64,000 nt of DNA from an uncultured Eubacteriales bacterium (GTDB lineage Bacteria; Bacillota; Clostridia; Christensenellales; Aristaeellaceae). Shown one piece after another: positions 44,513-54,176 of the stretch; within the stretch, counting starts at the first letter, position 1; each line of letters begins with the position of its first letter. Under the pieces are notes generated by a model. It saw nothing but the letters and a program-made list of their open reading frames with translations. It was not told the origin of the DNA and searched no databases. Location: assembly GCA_902781095.1 (NCBI GenBank), contig CACZHW010000004.1:94335-158334 (forward strand), read 5' to 3'. The translations under genes were made by a program, and so were the position numbers.

Positions 44513-45339
44513 GCGGCGACGACGGCCCCGACGATGACGGCGGCCCCGGCGATCTCCCGCGGCGCCGGTCTCTCTCCGAGGAGGAGCAGCGCGAACAGGA
44601 TGCCGTATACCGTCTCCATCGACGAGCAGATCCCCGCCAGCTGGGCCGGCACCGCCTTCAGACCGGAGATGAACAGCGTGTGGGCGAACGCCGTGGCGAC
44701 GACGCCGAGCACCAGCAGCAGCCCCACGTCCTGCAGGGTGGGCCGAATGCCCGCCGCAGCGGCAAACGGAAGCAGGAGAACGGCCGCCGTAGCCTGTTCG
44801 TAAAAGGCCGTCGTCACGCCGCCGTATCTTTCCGAAAGGCCCTTGTTCATCAGGGTCAGCACCGCGTAGGCCAGCGAGGAGACCATGCCGGTCGCGATGC
44901 CGGCGGCCGTACCGCTGCGGATGGAGAATTCCGGCACCGTGATCAGCACGCCGATCAGGATGATTGCGGAGAGGATGACGTTCCGGCGGGACGGCGGGCG
45001 GCCGGAGACAAGCGGCTCCAGAAACGTCACGAAGAGGGGAAACGAGGAAAACGTAAGCGTCCCGACGGCCACGGAGGACAGCTGGATCGCCTGCAGGAAC
45101 GCCCACCAGTGCAGCGCCAGCACGGCGCCGGCCGCAATCAGAAGGCCGGCGTCCCGCCGGCTTTGAAGGCGGAAGCTCCGACCCGAAAAGCGTATAAAGA
45201 CGCCGAGTGCTACGGAGGAAAACAGCACCCGGCCGAAGGTGATTTCGATCGCCGGCAGGTGAATCCACCTGGCGAACAGCCCGGCCAGGCCGAAGAGCAG
45301 GACCGCGGCGTTGACCGACAGGAGCGCGCGCTTTTTCAA
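44482..45339 (-). CDS. EamA/DMT-family transporter
   Basis: A 285-residue membrane protein with about ten hydrophobic segments in two repeats of five, the layout of drug/metabolite transporters. The first repeat begins VNAAVLLFGLAGLFARW and the second near TGMVSSLAYAVLTLMNKG. Substrate unknown. It is separated from recA upstream by a terminator, and its end overlaps the carD gene. Confidence 0.9.
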   Translation of the reverse strand: MKKRALLSVNAAVLLFGLAGLFARWIHLPAIEITFGRVLFSSVALGVFIRFSGRSFRLQSRRDAGLLIAAGAVLALHWWAFLQAIQLSSVAVGTLTFSSFPLFVTFLEPLVSGRPPSRRNVILSAIILIGVLITVPEFSIRSGTAAGIATGMVSSLAYAVLTLMNKGLSERYGGVTTAFYEQATAAVLLLPFAAAAGIRPTLQDVGLLLVLGVVATAFAHTLFISGLKAVPAQLAGICSSMETVYGILFALLLLGERPAPREIAGAAVIVGAVVAAQAFSSLSRT

Positions 45340-45398
45340 TCCGGTTTCCTCCCTCTGTTCCGCGGCGTTCCGCCGCCTGAATCACCCGGGATGCAAAA

Positions 45399-45428
45399 CG
45401 CCGCCGCAGACGGATTCTGCGGTGGCGC
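45399..45428. terminator. Bidirectional-looking terminator after recA
   Basis: An 11-bp stem with G-T pairs (CGCCGCCGCAG against CTGCGGTGGCG) lies just after recA. Minus-strand tail is TTTTG and plus-strand tail is CTCTTTTT. Confidence 0.82.
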
Positions 45429-45433
45429 TCTTT

Positions 45434-46531
<1,098 letters not shown>

Positions 46532-46564
46532 ACTCTGTTCCTTTCTCTTCCTGTCTGACCGGGA

Positions 46565-47188
46565 TCAGTCCACCAGCACAGCCCGGTTTTTCCAAACGTA
46601 TTCGCACATGGAGTAGAGCGTCATCGCAACGGCGCCGACCTCCACGATCTTTTCCAGCCCCTGGCACAGCTGCATCCACGCCGGGAAGGGTTCTCCCGGG
46701 TACAGGAAGGCCGCGCCCCACGGAATGGTGAGCAGGATGATGAGGATCATCTGCAGCACCGTCTTCACCTTGCCGCTCATCCCCGCCGCGATGACGATGC
46801 CGCGCTCCGCTGCGATCTCCCGCAGCGCGGCTACCACGAATTCCCGCGCCACGAAGATGATGCACGCCAGCACGGAAAGCTCCCGCATCCACGTGAAGAG
46901 GATGAACGCGGTGTGCGTCAGGATCTTGTCCGCGATGGGATCCATGAACTTGCCGAAGTTGGTGACCAGGCCGCGCCGCCTGGCGATCTGCCCGTCGAAG
47001 AGGTCCGTCAGGCTGGCTGCCGCAAAGACGAGCAGCGCGATCCACCGGAAGAGCACGCAGAAGCTGACCGGGCTGATAAAGGTCGAAATCCACATCAGCA
47101 CGAGGTAGACCGGCGCCAGCAGCATCCGCAGCAGCGTCAGCCGGTTGGGCAGGTTCATCGACGCCCAGAAGCCCTTCTTTCCGCTCAT
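46565..47188 (-). CDS. pgsA: Phosphatidylglycerophosphate synthase
   Basis: Makes phosphatidylglycerophosphate from CDP-diacylglycerol and glycerol-3-phosphate. The 207-residue membrane protein has several transmembrane helices and the CDP-alcohol phosphotransferase motif split as DLFDGQIARRRG and FGKFMDPIADK. Its ATG overlaps the rimO stop by four bases and it precedes recA, an order common in Firmicutes. Confidence 0.95.
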   Translation of the reverse strand: MSGKKGFWASMNLPNRLTLLRMLLAPVYLVLMWISTFISPVSFCVLFRWIALLVFAAASLTDLFDGQIARRRGLVTNFGKFMDPIADKILTHTAFILFTWMRELSVLACIIFVAREFVVAALREIAAERGIVIAAGMSGKVKTVLQMILIILLTIPWGAAFLYPGEPFPAWMQLCQGLEKIVEVGAVAMTLYSMCEYVWKNRAVLVD

Positions 47189-48495
47189 ACCCTTACCCCC
47201 ATCAGATCGTACGCTTTCGCGCCCAGGATGCGCACATCGGCAAAGGTGCCGATTTCAAGCGGCACATCCGAGCCGAAGTAGATGTTTCCGTCCGTCTCCG
47301 GCGCCTCGCAGGCGCTGCGGCCCACGTACCGGTCTCCCCTGCGGCGCTCCACCAGCACGCGGCACACCTCGCCGATCCTGCGCCGGTTATTGGCCAGCGA
47401 AAGGTCATGCTGCAGGGTCATCAGCCGGTCGTAGCGCTCTTCCTTCACAGCCTCGTCCACCTGGTTTTCCATCACGGCCGCCGCCGTACCTTCCTCCGGA
47501 GAGTAGGTAAAGGCGCCCATGCGGTCGAAGGACGATTCGCGCACGAACCGGAGCAGTTCCTCAAACTCCTCCTCCGTCTCGCCGGGGAAGCCCACCATCA
47601 GCGTCGTGCGGAGGGTGACGCCGTGCGCGCGCAGCATCGCCGTCACCTCGCGGATGTGCTCCGCCGTGTCGTCGCGGTTCATGTCGCGCAGGATGCGCGG
47701 GTTGATGTGCTGCAGCGGCAGATCCAGATACCGGCAGATGTTCGGGTGCCGGTCCATCACCCCGACGAGGCGCTCGTCCACGCGCTCCGGATAGCAATAG
47801 AGCACCCGCAGCCACTCCACGCCGGGGATCTCCGCGGCCGCCTCCATCAGCTCCGGCAGGCGGGAAACGCCGCCCCTGTCCGTGCCGTAGCGCGTGGTGT
47901 CCTGCGCGATGAGCGTGAACTCGCGCACGCCCTGCCCCGCCAGCTGCCGGATTTCCGAGAGGATGTCCTCCTGCGGCCGGCTGCGGTAAAAACCGCGGAT
48001 GAGCGGAATGGCGCAGAAGGAGCAGTAGTTGTCGCACCCCTCGCCGATGCGCACATAGGCGCTGTAGGACGGGGTCGTCAGCACGCGGCCGAACTCGAAA
48101 AACGTTCCGTCGTCATCGGTGTAGCACGGCTTTTCGCCGCCCATCGCCCGTTGGATGGCCTCGTCCAGCCTCGCGTACTCGTTGACGCCCAGGATGGCGT
48201 CCACCTCCGGCATCTCCTCGCGGATCGCCTCCGGGTAGCGCTGGGCCAGGCAGCCCGTGGCCACCAGCAGGCGGCATTTTCCGCTCTCTTTGTAGGCCGC
48301 CATCTCCAGCAGGGTGGATATGGCCTCCTCCTTGGCGGCCTGGATGAAGCCGCACGTATTGACGATGATGACCTCCGCGCGGGAAGGGTCACTCAGTACC
48401 GTATATCCTTTTTCCCGCAGGACGGCGAGCATCTGCTCCGAGTCCACGCGGTTTTTGCTGCATCCCAGCGAAACCAGGCCGACGGTGATGGCCAA
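47185..48495 (-). CDS. rimO: Ribosomal protein S12 methylthiotransferase
   Basis: Radical-SAM enzyme that methylthiolates an Asp of ribosomal protein S12. A 436-residue protein with the N-terminal UPF0004 domain (VGLVSLGCSKNRVDSEQML), the radical-SAM triad in GCDNYCSFCAIP, and a C-terminal TRAM domain. The start is TTG 48495, with GGAGGG seven bases upstream; 21 upstream in-frame codons from ATG 48558 cover the promoter region and are unlikely to be translated. Three further Cys in the N-terminal domain should bind the second cluster. Confidence 0.95.
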   Translation of the reverse strand: MAITVGLVSLGCSKNRVDSEQMLAVLREKGYTVLSDPSRAEVIIVNTCGFIQAAKEEAISTLLEMAAYKESGKCRLLVATGCLAQRYPEAIREEMPEVDAILGVNEYARLDEAIQRAMGGEKPCYTDDDGTFFEFGRVLTTPSYSAYVRIGEGCDNYCSFCAIPLIRGFYRSRPQEDILSEIRQLAGQGVREFTLIAQDTTRYGTDRGGVSRLPELMEAAAEIPGVEWLRVLYCYPERVDERLVGVMDRHPNICRYLDLPLQHINPRILRDMNRDDTAEHIREVTAMLRAHGVTLRTTLMVGFPGETEEEFEELLRFVRESSFDRMGAFTYSPEEGTAAAVMENQVDEAVKEERYDRLMTLQHDLSLANNRRRIGEVCRVLVERRRGDRYVGRSACEAPETDGNIYFGSDVPLEIGTFADVRILGAKAYDLMGVRV

Positions 48496-48548
48496 CGCTT
48501 TTCCCTCCGTGCCGCGGCGCCCTGCCGGCGCCGCGCGATGATGCCCGA

Positions 48549-48577
48549 ATTGTACCATGTTTCACCCCCAAAAACAA
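48549..48577 (-). promoter_or_regulatory. Promoter of the rimO-pgsA-recA group
   Basis: On the minus strand TTGTTT and TACAAT are 17 bases apart with TGG before the -10. The -35 box lies in the U-tract of the AEC transporter terminator. Confidence 0.6.
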
Positions 48578-48607
48578 GCGACGCGGGCGCCTGTTCGCCC
48601 GCGTTCG
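48570..48607 (-). terminator. Terminator of the HD/STAS/MATE/AEC operon
   Basis: ACGCGGGCG pairs with CGCCCGCGT just after the AEC stop codon, and the minus strand continues CTTGTTTTTG. Confidence 0.8.
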
Positions 48608-48612
48608 CACCG

Positions 48613-49539
48613 TTACATGACAGCCGTGTACAGCGCCGTCATCAGCGGCATGGTGACAAGGCACGAGAGCGTCGTCATCACGTTGACGGCGCTGGCCCTC
48701 GCCGCGTCCCTGCCGTAGAACTGGGCGAGCTGCGTGATCATCATCGCCGTCGGCGTCGTAAAGGAGAGAAAGACGATATAAAGCGTCCGGCTCTGTTCCG
48801 GCAGAAGGACGGACAGAGAGGAAAGCCGCAGCGCAAGCAGCACCGCGAAAGGCACCGCCACCATCCTAAGAAGCGTGACGCCGTACAAGCGCCGCCGGCG
48901 CAGGATTTTGGGCAGATCCGTCCCCGCGAAGATCATCCCCATCATCATCATGCTGACGGGGCCGAAGATGCCCGCGACGCTGCCCATGGGGGCGGCCAGA
49001 ATCGGCGGGATCCGGATATGAAAAGCGAGCAGGACGAGCCCGGCCGCGATGGCGATGAGGTTGGTGTTGGTGAGCAGCCGGCGCAGGCTCAGCCCCTTCT
49101 CGCCGCGCATCACGGCCACGCCCTGCGTCCAGATAAAGCAGAGCTGGACAGCCATCAGCGGGCTGGCGATGACGACCGACTCCGGCCCGAACATGGAGGA
49201 GATCAGCGGGATGAGCATGTTCCCCGTGTTGGCATACAGGATGGAGGCGCGCTCCTCCGGGCTAAGACCCAGCCGCCTGTGCAGGGCGCCGTCCGCCGCA
49301 AACATACACAGGTAATAAGCGGCGGCGCAGCCCGCCGCCAGCAGCACGCCCTGCCCCACCTCCCGGGTGAATTCGATCTGGAACGCCTGCAGGATGACGC
49401 AGGGCTGGACGATATAGACGGTGATCACGGACAGCGTCCGGCTGTCCTTTGCCTGCAGCGCGCCGGAGCGGACCAGCGCATAGCCCAGCCCCATGATGAG
49501 AAACAGGCCGGCGATTTGGTGAAACAGCGTAAGTGCCAT
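48613..49539 (-). CDS. AEC-family (auxin efflux carrier type) transporter
   Basis: A 308-residue membrane protein with about ten hydrophobic segments in two inverted five-helix halves. Landmarks are the N-terminal GLFLIMGLGYALVRSG and the central break ANTGNMLIPLISSMFG, whose Asn-Pro helix breaks are typical of bile-acid/auxin-carrier folds. Members in bacteria export or import organic acids such as malate; the substrate here is not evident. It is the last gene of the operon, 26 bases after the MATE-HATPase gene. Confidence 0.9.
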   Translation of the reverse strand: MALTLFHQIAGLFLIMGLGYALVRSGALQAKDSRTLSVITVYIVQPCVILQAFQIEFTREVGQGVLLAAGCAAAYYLCMFAADGALHRRLGLSPEERASILYANTGNMLIPLISSMFGPESVVIASPLMAVQLCFIWTQGVAVMRGEKGLSLRRLLTNTNLIAIAAGLVLLAFHIRIPPILAAPMGSVAGIFGPVSMMMMGMIFAGTDLPKILRRRRLYGVTLLRMVAVPFAVLLALRLSSLSVLLPEQSRTLYIVFLSFTTPTAMMITQLAQFYGRDAARASAVNVMTTLSCLVTMPLMTALYTAVM

Positions 49540-49565
49540 GGTTTTTCTTCCTCCCGTTCCGCCTC

Positions 49566-51338
49566 TCAGATCCGGATCGTGAGGACGTTAAGCCCCAGGA
49601 TGTTCTGATGCCGGATGTCCTTTGCCATCCGGTAGACGAGCCGGATGCCCATATTCTTCGCCCGGTCCTCCGGATCCACCAGATCCTTGCGCTCCGCGGG
49701 ATCGAAGGGGACGCAGTCGTCCCTGATGCGCAGGATCACGTCGTCGCCCTTGTGCGCGACGCGGATATCCACGCTGTGCTTCTTCGCGTCTCTTGAAAAG
49801 CCGTGGCGGACCACATTGCCCGCCATCTCCTCCAGAAACAGGCCGGCGAAGCCGGCCCTGCGCCTGTCCGTGCCGTGTTCCAGGCAGAAATCCGTCACCT
49901 GCCTGGAGACCGTCACCACGTCGTCCATGCTGCGCACGGCGATGTCGATGCGCTCGTCCTCTTTAACGCCGAAATCCGCCGGGATCACCATCAGCTCTTC
50001 CATGTTCCGCGGGAAAGCGCGCCGCACGGCCCACGAATAGAGCACGATCACCGCTGCGCAGGTCAGCCCGTTCAAAATGTTGGATACGTAGACACCGTTC
50101 ATCCCAAGCACGGGGATCAGCAGCGCCGTAAACCCGGCGACGCAGACGACCCCGTCCAGCAGCGAGAGGATATGCACCAGCAGCTGCTTTCCGGACGCCT
50201 GGGCGTAGCACACGAAGTGTATGCAGATGACGGAGAGCGGCATGCACAGCGGCAGAATCCGGAAGGCCATGACCGTCATGCCGAAGACCGGATCGGCGGG
50301 CTCTCTGTAGTAAAGCCGCGTCAGCGGGACCGCCGAGACGATGATCAGCGCCGAAACCGCGCCCATCAGCGGGACACAGCGGCTGAACATGACGCGCATC
50401 ACGTCCGTCAGCGACCGGCGGTCCTCCTCGCCGATGCTGATGCCGATCAGCATGCGGGAGACCGCAACCATGGCAGTGGGAAGGCTCCAGACAAGGCCCA
50501 GCAGCGCGTTGGACGCCGCAAAGGCCGAAAGGCCCGCATTGCCTGCGAACTGCAGGATGAGCGCGTTGAGGATGAACCCGCGCAGCGTCTGGTATACCTG
50601 GCTCAGCGCGCCCGGATAACCCGTTTTCAGGATCGCCGGCACGTCGCTGCGCCGCACGCCCCGAAGGCGCAGCTTCAGCATCGATTGGCCGGAGACATAA
50701 TACTGCGCCTGGATGCCGAAGTAAACCCACAGGCCGAGGGAGGGGGCCAGCGCCAGGCCGAGGGCACCCATCCCCAGCCCGCCGACGAGCACGGCATTGA
50801 GCGCGAGGTTGGTAAGGACGAAGACGAAGCTCGCGATGCTCGTCCGCCTCGTCCGGTTTTCCAGGGAAAGGAAGGCGGAGAGCTGCTGCCCCAGCACAAA
50901 CGGAAGGACGCCGACCGCCTGGCCCAGAAGGTAAGCGTCGAAGCTGCGCCGCACCGCGTCATCCCGCGCCATCAGCCGGGTCGCGCCCGTCACGACAAGC
51001 AGCACCAGCCCGGCGATAAAGGCCGCGCTGACCGCCACAGAGACGAGGAGGTTTATCGAGAAGACGTTTTGCATGCGGTCCTTCTCGTTTCTCCCCATGG
51101 ATTCCCCGCACAGCAGCTGTGCGCCGCCCATCAGCATCAGCGCCACGGCCGCGATGAACAGATTGAACGGCACGTACAGGCCGATGGCGCTCATCGCCGC
51201 CTTGCCGACGCAGTTGCCCGCGAACAGGCTGGAAATCATGCCGTTCACCGCGTTCACCGCGGCCAGGATGAGCTGGATCGGCAGCAGCCTGAAATACAGC
51301 CCGGAGATGAGTTTCATTTCCAAGGAACGGTGAGCCAT
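49566..51338 (-). CDS. MATE-family transporter fused to an anti-sigma-type HATPase domain
   Basis: A 590-residue fusion. Residues about 1-445 form a twelve-helix MATE efflux protein (start FRLLPIQLILAAVNAVNGMI). Residues about 455-590 are a GHKL ATPase domain like SpoIIAB/RsbW: N-box FLEEMAGNVVRHGF, G1-like RDDCVPFDP (Cys where Gly is usual) and G2-like NMGIRLVYRMAKDI. Such domains phosphorylate STAS antagonists. The next gene upstream encodes a STAS protein, so a partner-switching pair acting on a membrane transporter is likely. Substrate and output are unknown. ATG 51338 has GGAGGG seven bases upstream. Confidence 0.9.
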   Translation of the reverse strand: MAHRSLEMKLISGLYFRLLPIQLILAAVNAVNGMISSLFAGNCVGKAAMSAIGLYVPFNLFIAAVALMLMGGAQLLCGESMGRNEKDRMQNVFSINLLVSVAVSAAFIAGLVLLVVTGATRLMARDDAVRRSFDAYLLGQAVGVLPFVLGQQLSAFLSLENRTRRTSIASFVFVLTNLALNAVLVGGLGMGALGLALAPSLGLWVYFGIQAQYYVSGQSMLKLRLRGVRRSDVPAILKTGYPGALSQVYQTLRGFILNALILQFAGNAGLSAFAASNALLGLVWSLPTAMVAVSRMLIGISIGEEDRRSLTDVMRVMFSRCVPLMGAVSALIIVSAVPLTRLYYREPADPVFGMTVMAFRILPLCMPLSVICIHFVCYAQASGKQLLVHILSLLDGVVCVAGFTALLIPVLGMNGVYVSNILNGLTCAAVIVLYSWAVRRAFPRNMEELMVIPADFGVKEDERIDIAVRSMDDVVTVSRQVTDFCLEHGTDRRRAGFAGLFLEEMAGNVVRHGFSRDAKKHSVDIRVAHKGDDVILRIRDDCVPFDPAERKDLVDPEDRAKNMGIRLVYRMAKDIRHQNILGLNVLTIRI

Positions 51339-51390
51339 GATACGCCCTCCATTATGCCGGGAACCGCATGCCCGTTTTTCAGCTGCCGCC

Positions 51391-52575
51391 TCAGAAGAGC
51401 AGGGTATCCACCCTGGAGAGCAGATCCGTCAGCGCAGTCCGGCAGTATTCCACCAGAGCGCGTCCGTCCGGCGTTTTCAGCTCCCCGCGGCGGATTTCGC
51501 GCCGCATGATCCTGGCCAAGCCGACAACCTTCGCCTTCTCTTCCACCGACCGGACGGCAGCCTCGTCCTCCGTACCCAGGTACAGTTCCAGGCTCTTCTT
51601 CCATAACTTCGCCGTTTCCTCGGCCGGTATGCCCAGGAAACGGGTGATCTTCTCCGGGTTGCGGATGCCGTAGCCCACATAGGCGTTGTACATGCTCGCC
51701 AGTTCAAAGACGGGATGGCCGCAGCAGATCGTATCCATATCGATGAGCAGGCTCTCGCCGTTCTGCAGCATGATGTTGTTGATATGATAATCGCCGTGCA
51801 TGATGTGCAGATCCTGCGGCACCCCGTCGATGAGCCGCACGAGCCTGCCGTGCTCCTCCCTCGGCAGATAGTCCTTCAGGAAAGCCGCCCAGCCCAGCGC
51901 AGTTTCCTTCATATCCGGCAATGTCCCCGGCTTAACCGTCTTGGAATGGATGAGCTTCAGCAGCCGGATGCTCATCCCGGCGATTTCATCCAGGGTCTTC
52001 TCGCCGCGCATCAGCAGCGTCGCGTAGCTCGAAGCGTCCAGCAGCTCAAAGACGGAACCGTATCCGCCTTCTTCGATGCGCACCACGTCGTACGAAATCG
52101 CCGTGGGAACGCCGGCCACAAAGGCCGTCCTGGCCAGATCGCGTTCCCGCTTGATTTCCGGCAGTGCGTCCGGCTTGCGGTATACCTTCACGATGGTCTC
52201 CGGGTCGATGCGGTAGACCTTTCCGTTTGCGCCCTCTCCCACGGTCTCGCAGCCCTGAATGGAGATCGTGCGATAGGCCTTCTGCACCTCCATCAGCTCC
52301 GTGAAGCCGGTCATCTCCAGGATATCGTAGACCTCCGCATTCACGTTGATAATACGCGTATTGGCCACATCTTTCTTCAGCCGCAGGATCACCCGGAGGC
52401 CGGCGCTGCTCAGGTAGGCCAGGTGCCCGCAGTCCAGCAGGACGGATGCGGGCGGTTCGGTTCCGCACGCTTCGCGGATCTGCTCCTCCAGCGAAGGCGC
52501 ATTGCCGGAATCGATGCTCCCGGACAGGGCGATCACCATCGTCCCGCTCTCCATTCTGAAATCAGCTTTCAGCAT
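51391..52575 (-). CDS. STAS domain fused to an APH-type kinase
   Basis: A 394-residue fusion. Residues 1-95 are a STAS domain like SpoIIAA/RsbV, with the phospho-site region LAYLSSAGLR (Ser56 is the best candidate). Residues about 108-390 are an aminoglycoside-phosphotransferase-like kinase: Gly-rich loop GEGANGKVY, Lys130 in TIVKVY, Brenner motif HGDYHINN (Asp262, Asn267), and LIDMDT for the metal-binding Asp. The kinase target is unknown; it might be a small molecule or a protein. The STAS part is the expected partner of the HATPase domain in the following gene. Its start overlaps the end of the HD gene by 14 bases. Confidence 0.9.
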   Translation of the reverse strand: MLKADFRMESGTMVIALSGSIDSGNAPSLEEQIREACGTEPPASVLLDCGHLAYLSSAGLRVILRLKKDVANTRIINVNAEVYDILEMTGFTELMEVQKAYRTISIQGCETVGEGANGKVYRIDPETIVKVYRKPDALPEIKRERDLARTAFVAGVPTAISYDVVRIEEGGYGSVFELLDASSYATLLMRGEKTLDEIAGMSIRLLKLIHSKTVKPGTLPDMKETALGWAAFLKDYLPREEHGRLVRLIDGVPQDLHIMHGDYHINNIMLQNGESLLIDMDTICCGHPVFELASMYNAYVGYGIRNPEKITRFLGIPAEETAKLWKKSLELYLGTEDEAAVRSVEEKAKVVGLARIMRREIRRGELKTPDGRALVEYCRTALTDLLSRVDTLLF

Positions 52576-53158
52576 GATTCTGACCTCCGAAAATGGTCTC
52601 GACCAGACCGTTGTATTCCTTCCAAGCCTCCGTTTCCCTTAAATCCGCAAGCAGGGCGGCAACTGAGCGGTAATACCACGCCTGTTCCGAAACGCGGTTT
52701 TCATTGAAACCGTTCCAGAGCGCATCGCCCTGGTCCAGCCACAGCCGGTAGATGGAGCGCATATTGGACAGCTTGTCCGCCATCCACAGGATTCTCGTCG
52801 CCCGGCTTTCCGCATTTCGGAGCTCCTCCAGGGATTCCTGCTTGCGGATCTTCCAGGTTTCGCCCTGCGGCAGATCATAGCGTTTGTTTTCCGTCTCGGA
52901 GGCCACCAGCGCCGCCACGCGCTCCCCGCAGGCTGCACGGATTTCCTCCAGCGTCAGCCCCGTATCCTCCACGGTGTCGTGCAGCACTGCCGCAGCCAGC
53001 ACCTCGATGTCATCCGTCAGCGTTCCGGCGATGACGGCCGCCTCCATCGGGTGAAGGATATAAGGGATGCCTTCCTTTTTCCGCATCGTACCGCTGTGGG
53101 CCTGTACCGCCATCACGATCGCCCGGTCCAGAACCGTTTCTTCTCTTTGTCCGATCAT
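52562..53158 (-). CDS. HD-domain protein, alarmone-hydrolase-like
   Basis: A 198-residue HD hydrolase with the metal and active-site residues of RelA/SpoT-type hydrolases and stand-alone Mesh1-like enzymes: His21 (AHSG), His36 (YILHPMEA), His60-Asp61 with Glu64-Asp65 (HDTVED) and ADKLSNMRS. It therefore probably degrades (p)ppGpp or a related nucleotide; the family allows other substrates. It is the first gene of the HD-STAS/APH-MATE/HATPase-AEC operon, so alarmone turnover is linked genetically to a partner-switching pair. An inverted repeat lies at its transcription start. Confidence 0.87.
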   Translation of the reverse strand: MIGQREETVLDRAIVMAVQAHSGTMRKKEGIPYILHPMEAAVIAGTLTDDIEVLAAAVLHDTVEDTGLTLEEIRAACGERVAALVASETENKRYDLPQGETWKIRKQESLEELRNAESRATRILWMADKLSNMRSIYRLWLDQGDALWNGFNENRVSEQAWYYRSVAALLADLRETEAWKEYNGLVETIFGGQNHAES

Positions 53159-53187
53159 AAGATGCCTTTCTTTATATAATTAAACGT

Positions 53188-53203
53188 ATACCTATATCGG
53201 TAT
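53188..53203. promoter_or_regulatory. Inverted repeat at the HD-operon start site
   Basis: ATACC and GGTAT are separated by six bases and lie just downstream of the -10 at 53207-53212, so a bound protein would block initiation. No regulator gene is adjacent to name it. Confidence 0.4.
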
Positions 53204-53206
53204 TTT

Positions 53207-53235
53207 ATCATACCACATCTCTTCCGGATAGGGAA
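53207..53235 (-). promoter_or_regulatory. Probable promoter of the HD operon
   Basis: On the minus strand TATGAT with an upstream TGG (extended -10) and a weak -35 TTCCCT at 17 bases. Confidence 0.5.
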
Positions 53236-53267
53236 CGGAAACTTCATCCCTGCCGTCCCCGGGCACA

Positions 53268-53295
53268 AAAAGAACCGGGCCTTTCCGGCTTCCGG
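53268..53295 (-). terminator. Terminator of the small secreted protein gene
   Basis: On the minus strand an imperfect GAAGCCGG/CCCGGTTC stem is followed by CTTTTTG, nine to ten bases after the stop codon. Confidence 0.65.
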
Positions 53296-53304
53296 CTCCC
53301 GTCT

Positions 53305-53808
53305 TCAGTTGTGATCCGTCCCCGACTCCTCGTCCTGCGCGGGAATCTGTGTGCCCTCGCACGCCAGCAGGATGGTGCCGACCCGCCAGGCCTCCGTGCC
53401 AAGCACTGTCTCGCCTCCGTCGCCCGTGGACAGGACCAGGGCCCGGCTCCTGTCCGCACCGTCCGCGTAAAAACAGACCGTCTGCCGTCCGTTCCCTGTG
53501 CCGATCTGCACCGTCAGCAGCGGCTCGCCATCGGGCGTGTCCGTTTCCGCCTCGCCCTGCAGCGCACCGCAGATCTGGCGCATCAGCGTGGAAAAAATCT
53601 CCTCGTCCGCTTCTCCGCCGTTTACCCGCATCCCGCCGCCGCTCCTGCGGTAGACAAAGCTGCGGGAACCCGCCGTGACCGACAACTCCGTCACGGATTC
53701 CGCCGCGGGCAGCCGGATTCCGCCGCTCTCGCCTGCGGCCGGGAGCGGCAGGAGCCCTGCCAGCACCGCGAAAATTGCGGCCAGGCGCCGCAAATCCTTC
53801 TTCAACAT
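53305..53808 (-). CDS. Small secreted protein of unknown function
   Basis: A 167-residue protein with a clear signal peptide (MLKKDLRRLAAIFAVLAG, cleavage near residue 26) and an acidic, beta-rich remainder. I do not recognise a family; segments such as ITELSVTAGSRSFVYRR-like openings are seen in DUF4340-type surface proteins, but the match is weak. It has its own -10 (TATAAT at 53853-53858, minus strand) and a terminator, so it is a single-gene transcript. An alternative frame over the same DNA (53192-53914) gives a basic, low-complexity protein and is rejected. Confidence 0.65.
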   Translation of the reverse strand: MLKKDLRRLAAIFAVLAGLLPLPAAGESGGIRLPAAESVTELSVTAGSRSFVYRRSGGGMRVNGGEADEEIFSTLMRQICGALQGEAETDTPDGEPLLTVQIGTGNGRQTVCFYADGADRSRALVLSTGDGGETVLGTEAWRVGTILLACEGTQIPAQDEESGTDHN

Positions 53809-53966
53809 ATCGTTCCTCTCCGGAGGCGCACCGCCCCCTTTTCACACCCTCCATTATAAGCGGCAGATGTTGCGTAAAATCAGGCACAATGCGGAGAAAT
53901 TGTGAACAAACCAAAGCCCGTCCTTTTCTCTTCCGGCTGCCGGACTTTCGGTTTTCATCCGGATTT

Positions 53967-53980
53967 AATTAGGTCTAATT
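53967..53980. promoter_or_regulatory. Operator site 1 of the TRAP operon (AATTAG-GT-CTAATT)
   Basis: A perfect 6-bp inverted repeat with a two-base centre, about 78 bases upstream of the dctP -35 box. The same core recurs at 54177-54188. It is a probable site for the GntR regulator encoded at the end of the operon. Confidence 0.65.
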
Positions 53981-54057
53981 TTCATTCCCGGATCCCGGCT
54001 TTTCCGATTTAGGGTTTATCGCCATTTTATCGTTTTGTTTTTAATCGGTTTTGCGCA

Positions 54058-54086
54058 TTCCCATTCAAATTGAAATACTATATAAT
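54058..54086 (+). promoter_or_regulatory. Promoter of the TRAP operon
   Basis: TTCCCA and a perfect TATAAT are 17 bases apart. The leader is about 125 bases. The surrounding 53880-54110 region is AT-rich and contains no gene. Confidence 0.65.
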
Positions 54087-54176
54087 CAAATCAGCAAGCT
54101 GATTCATGTCGGTTTGACGGTTTACTCCGGAAGGCTCCTGGAAAGTCGTTTCGGAGCAACTCTGAAAACGCCGTGA

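Noticed and set aside
53192..53914. 240-codon alternative frame over the small secreted protein
   Set aside because: Glycine/arginine-rich shadow that runs across the terminator and promoter of the better-supported gene with a signal peptide.
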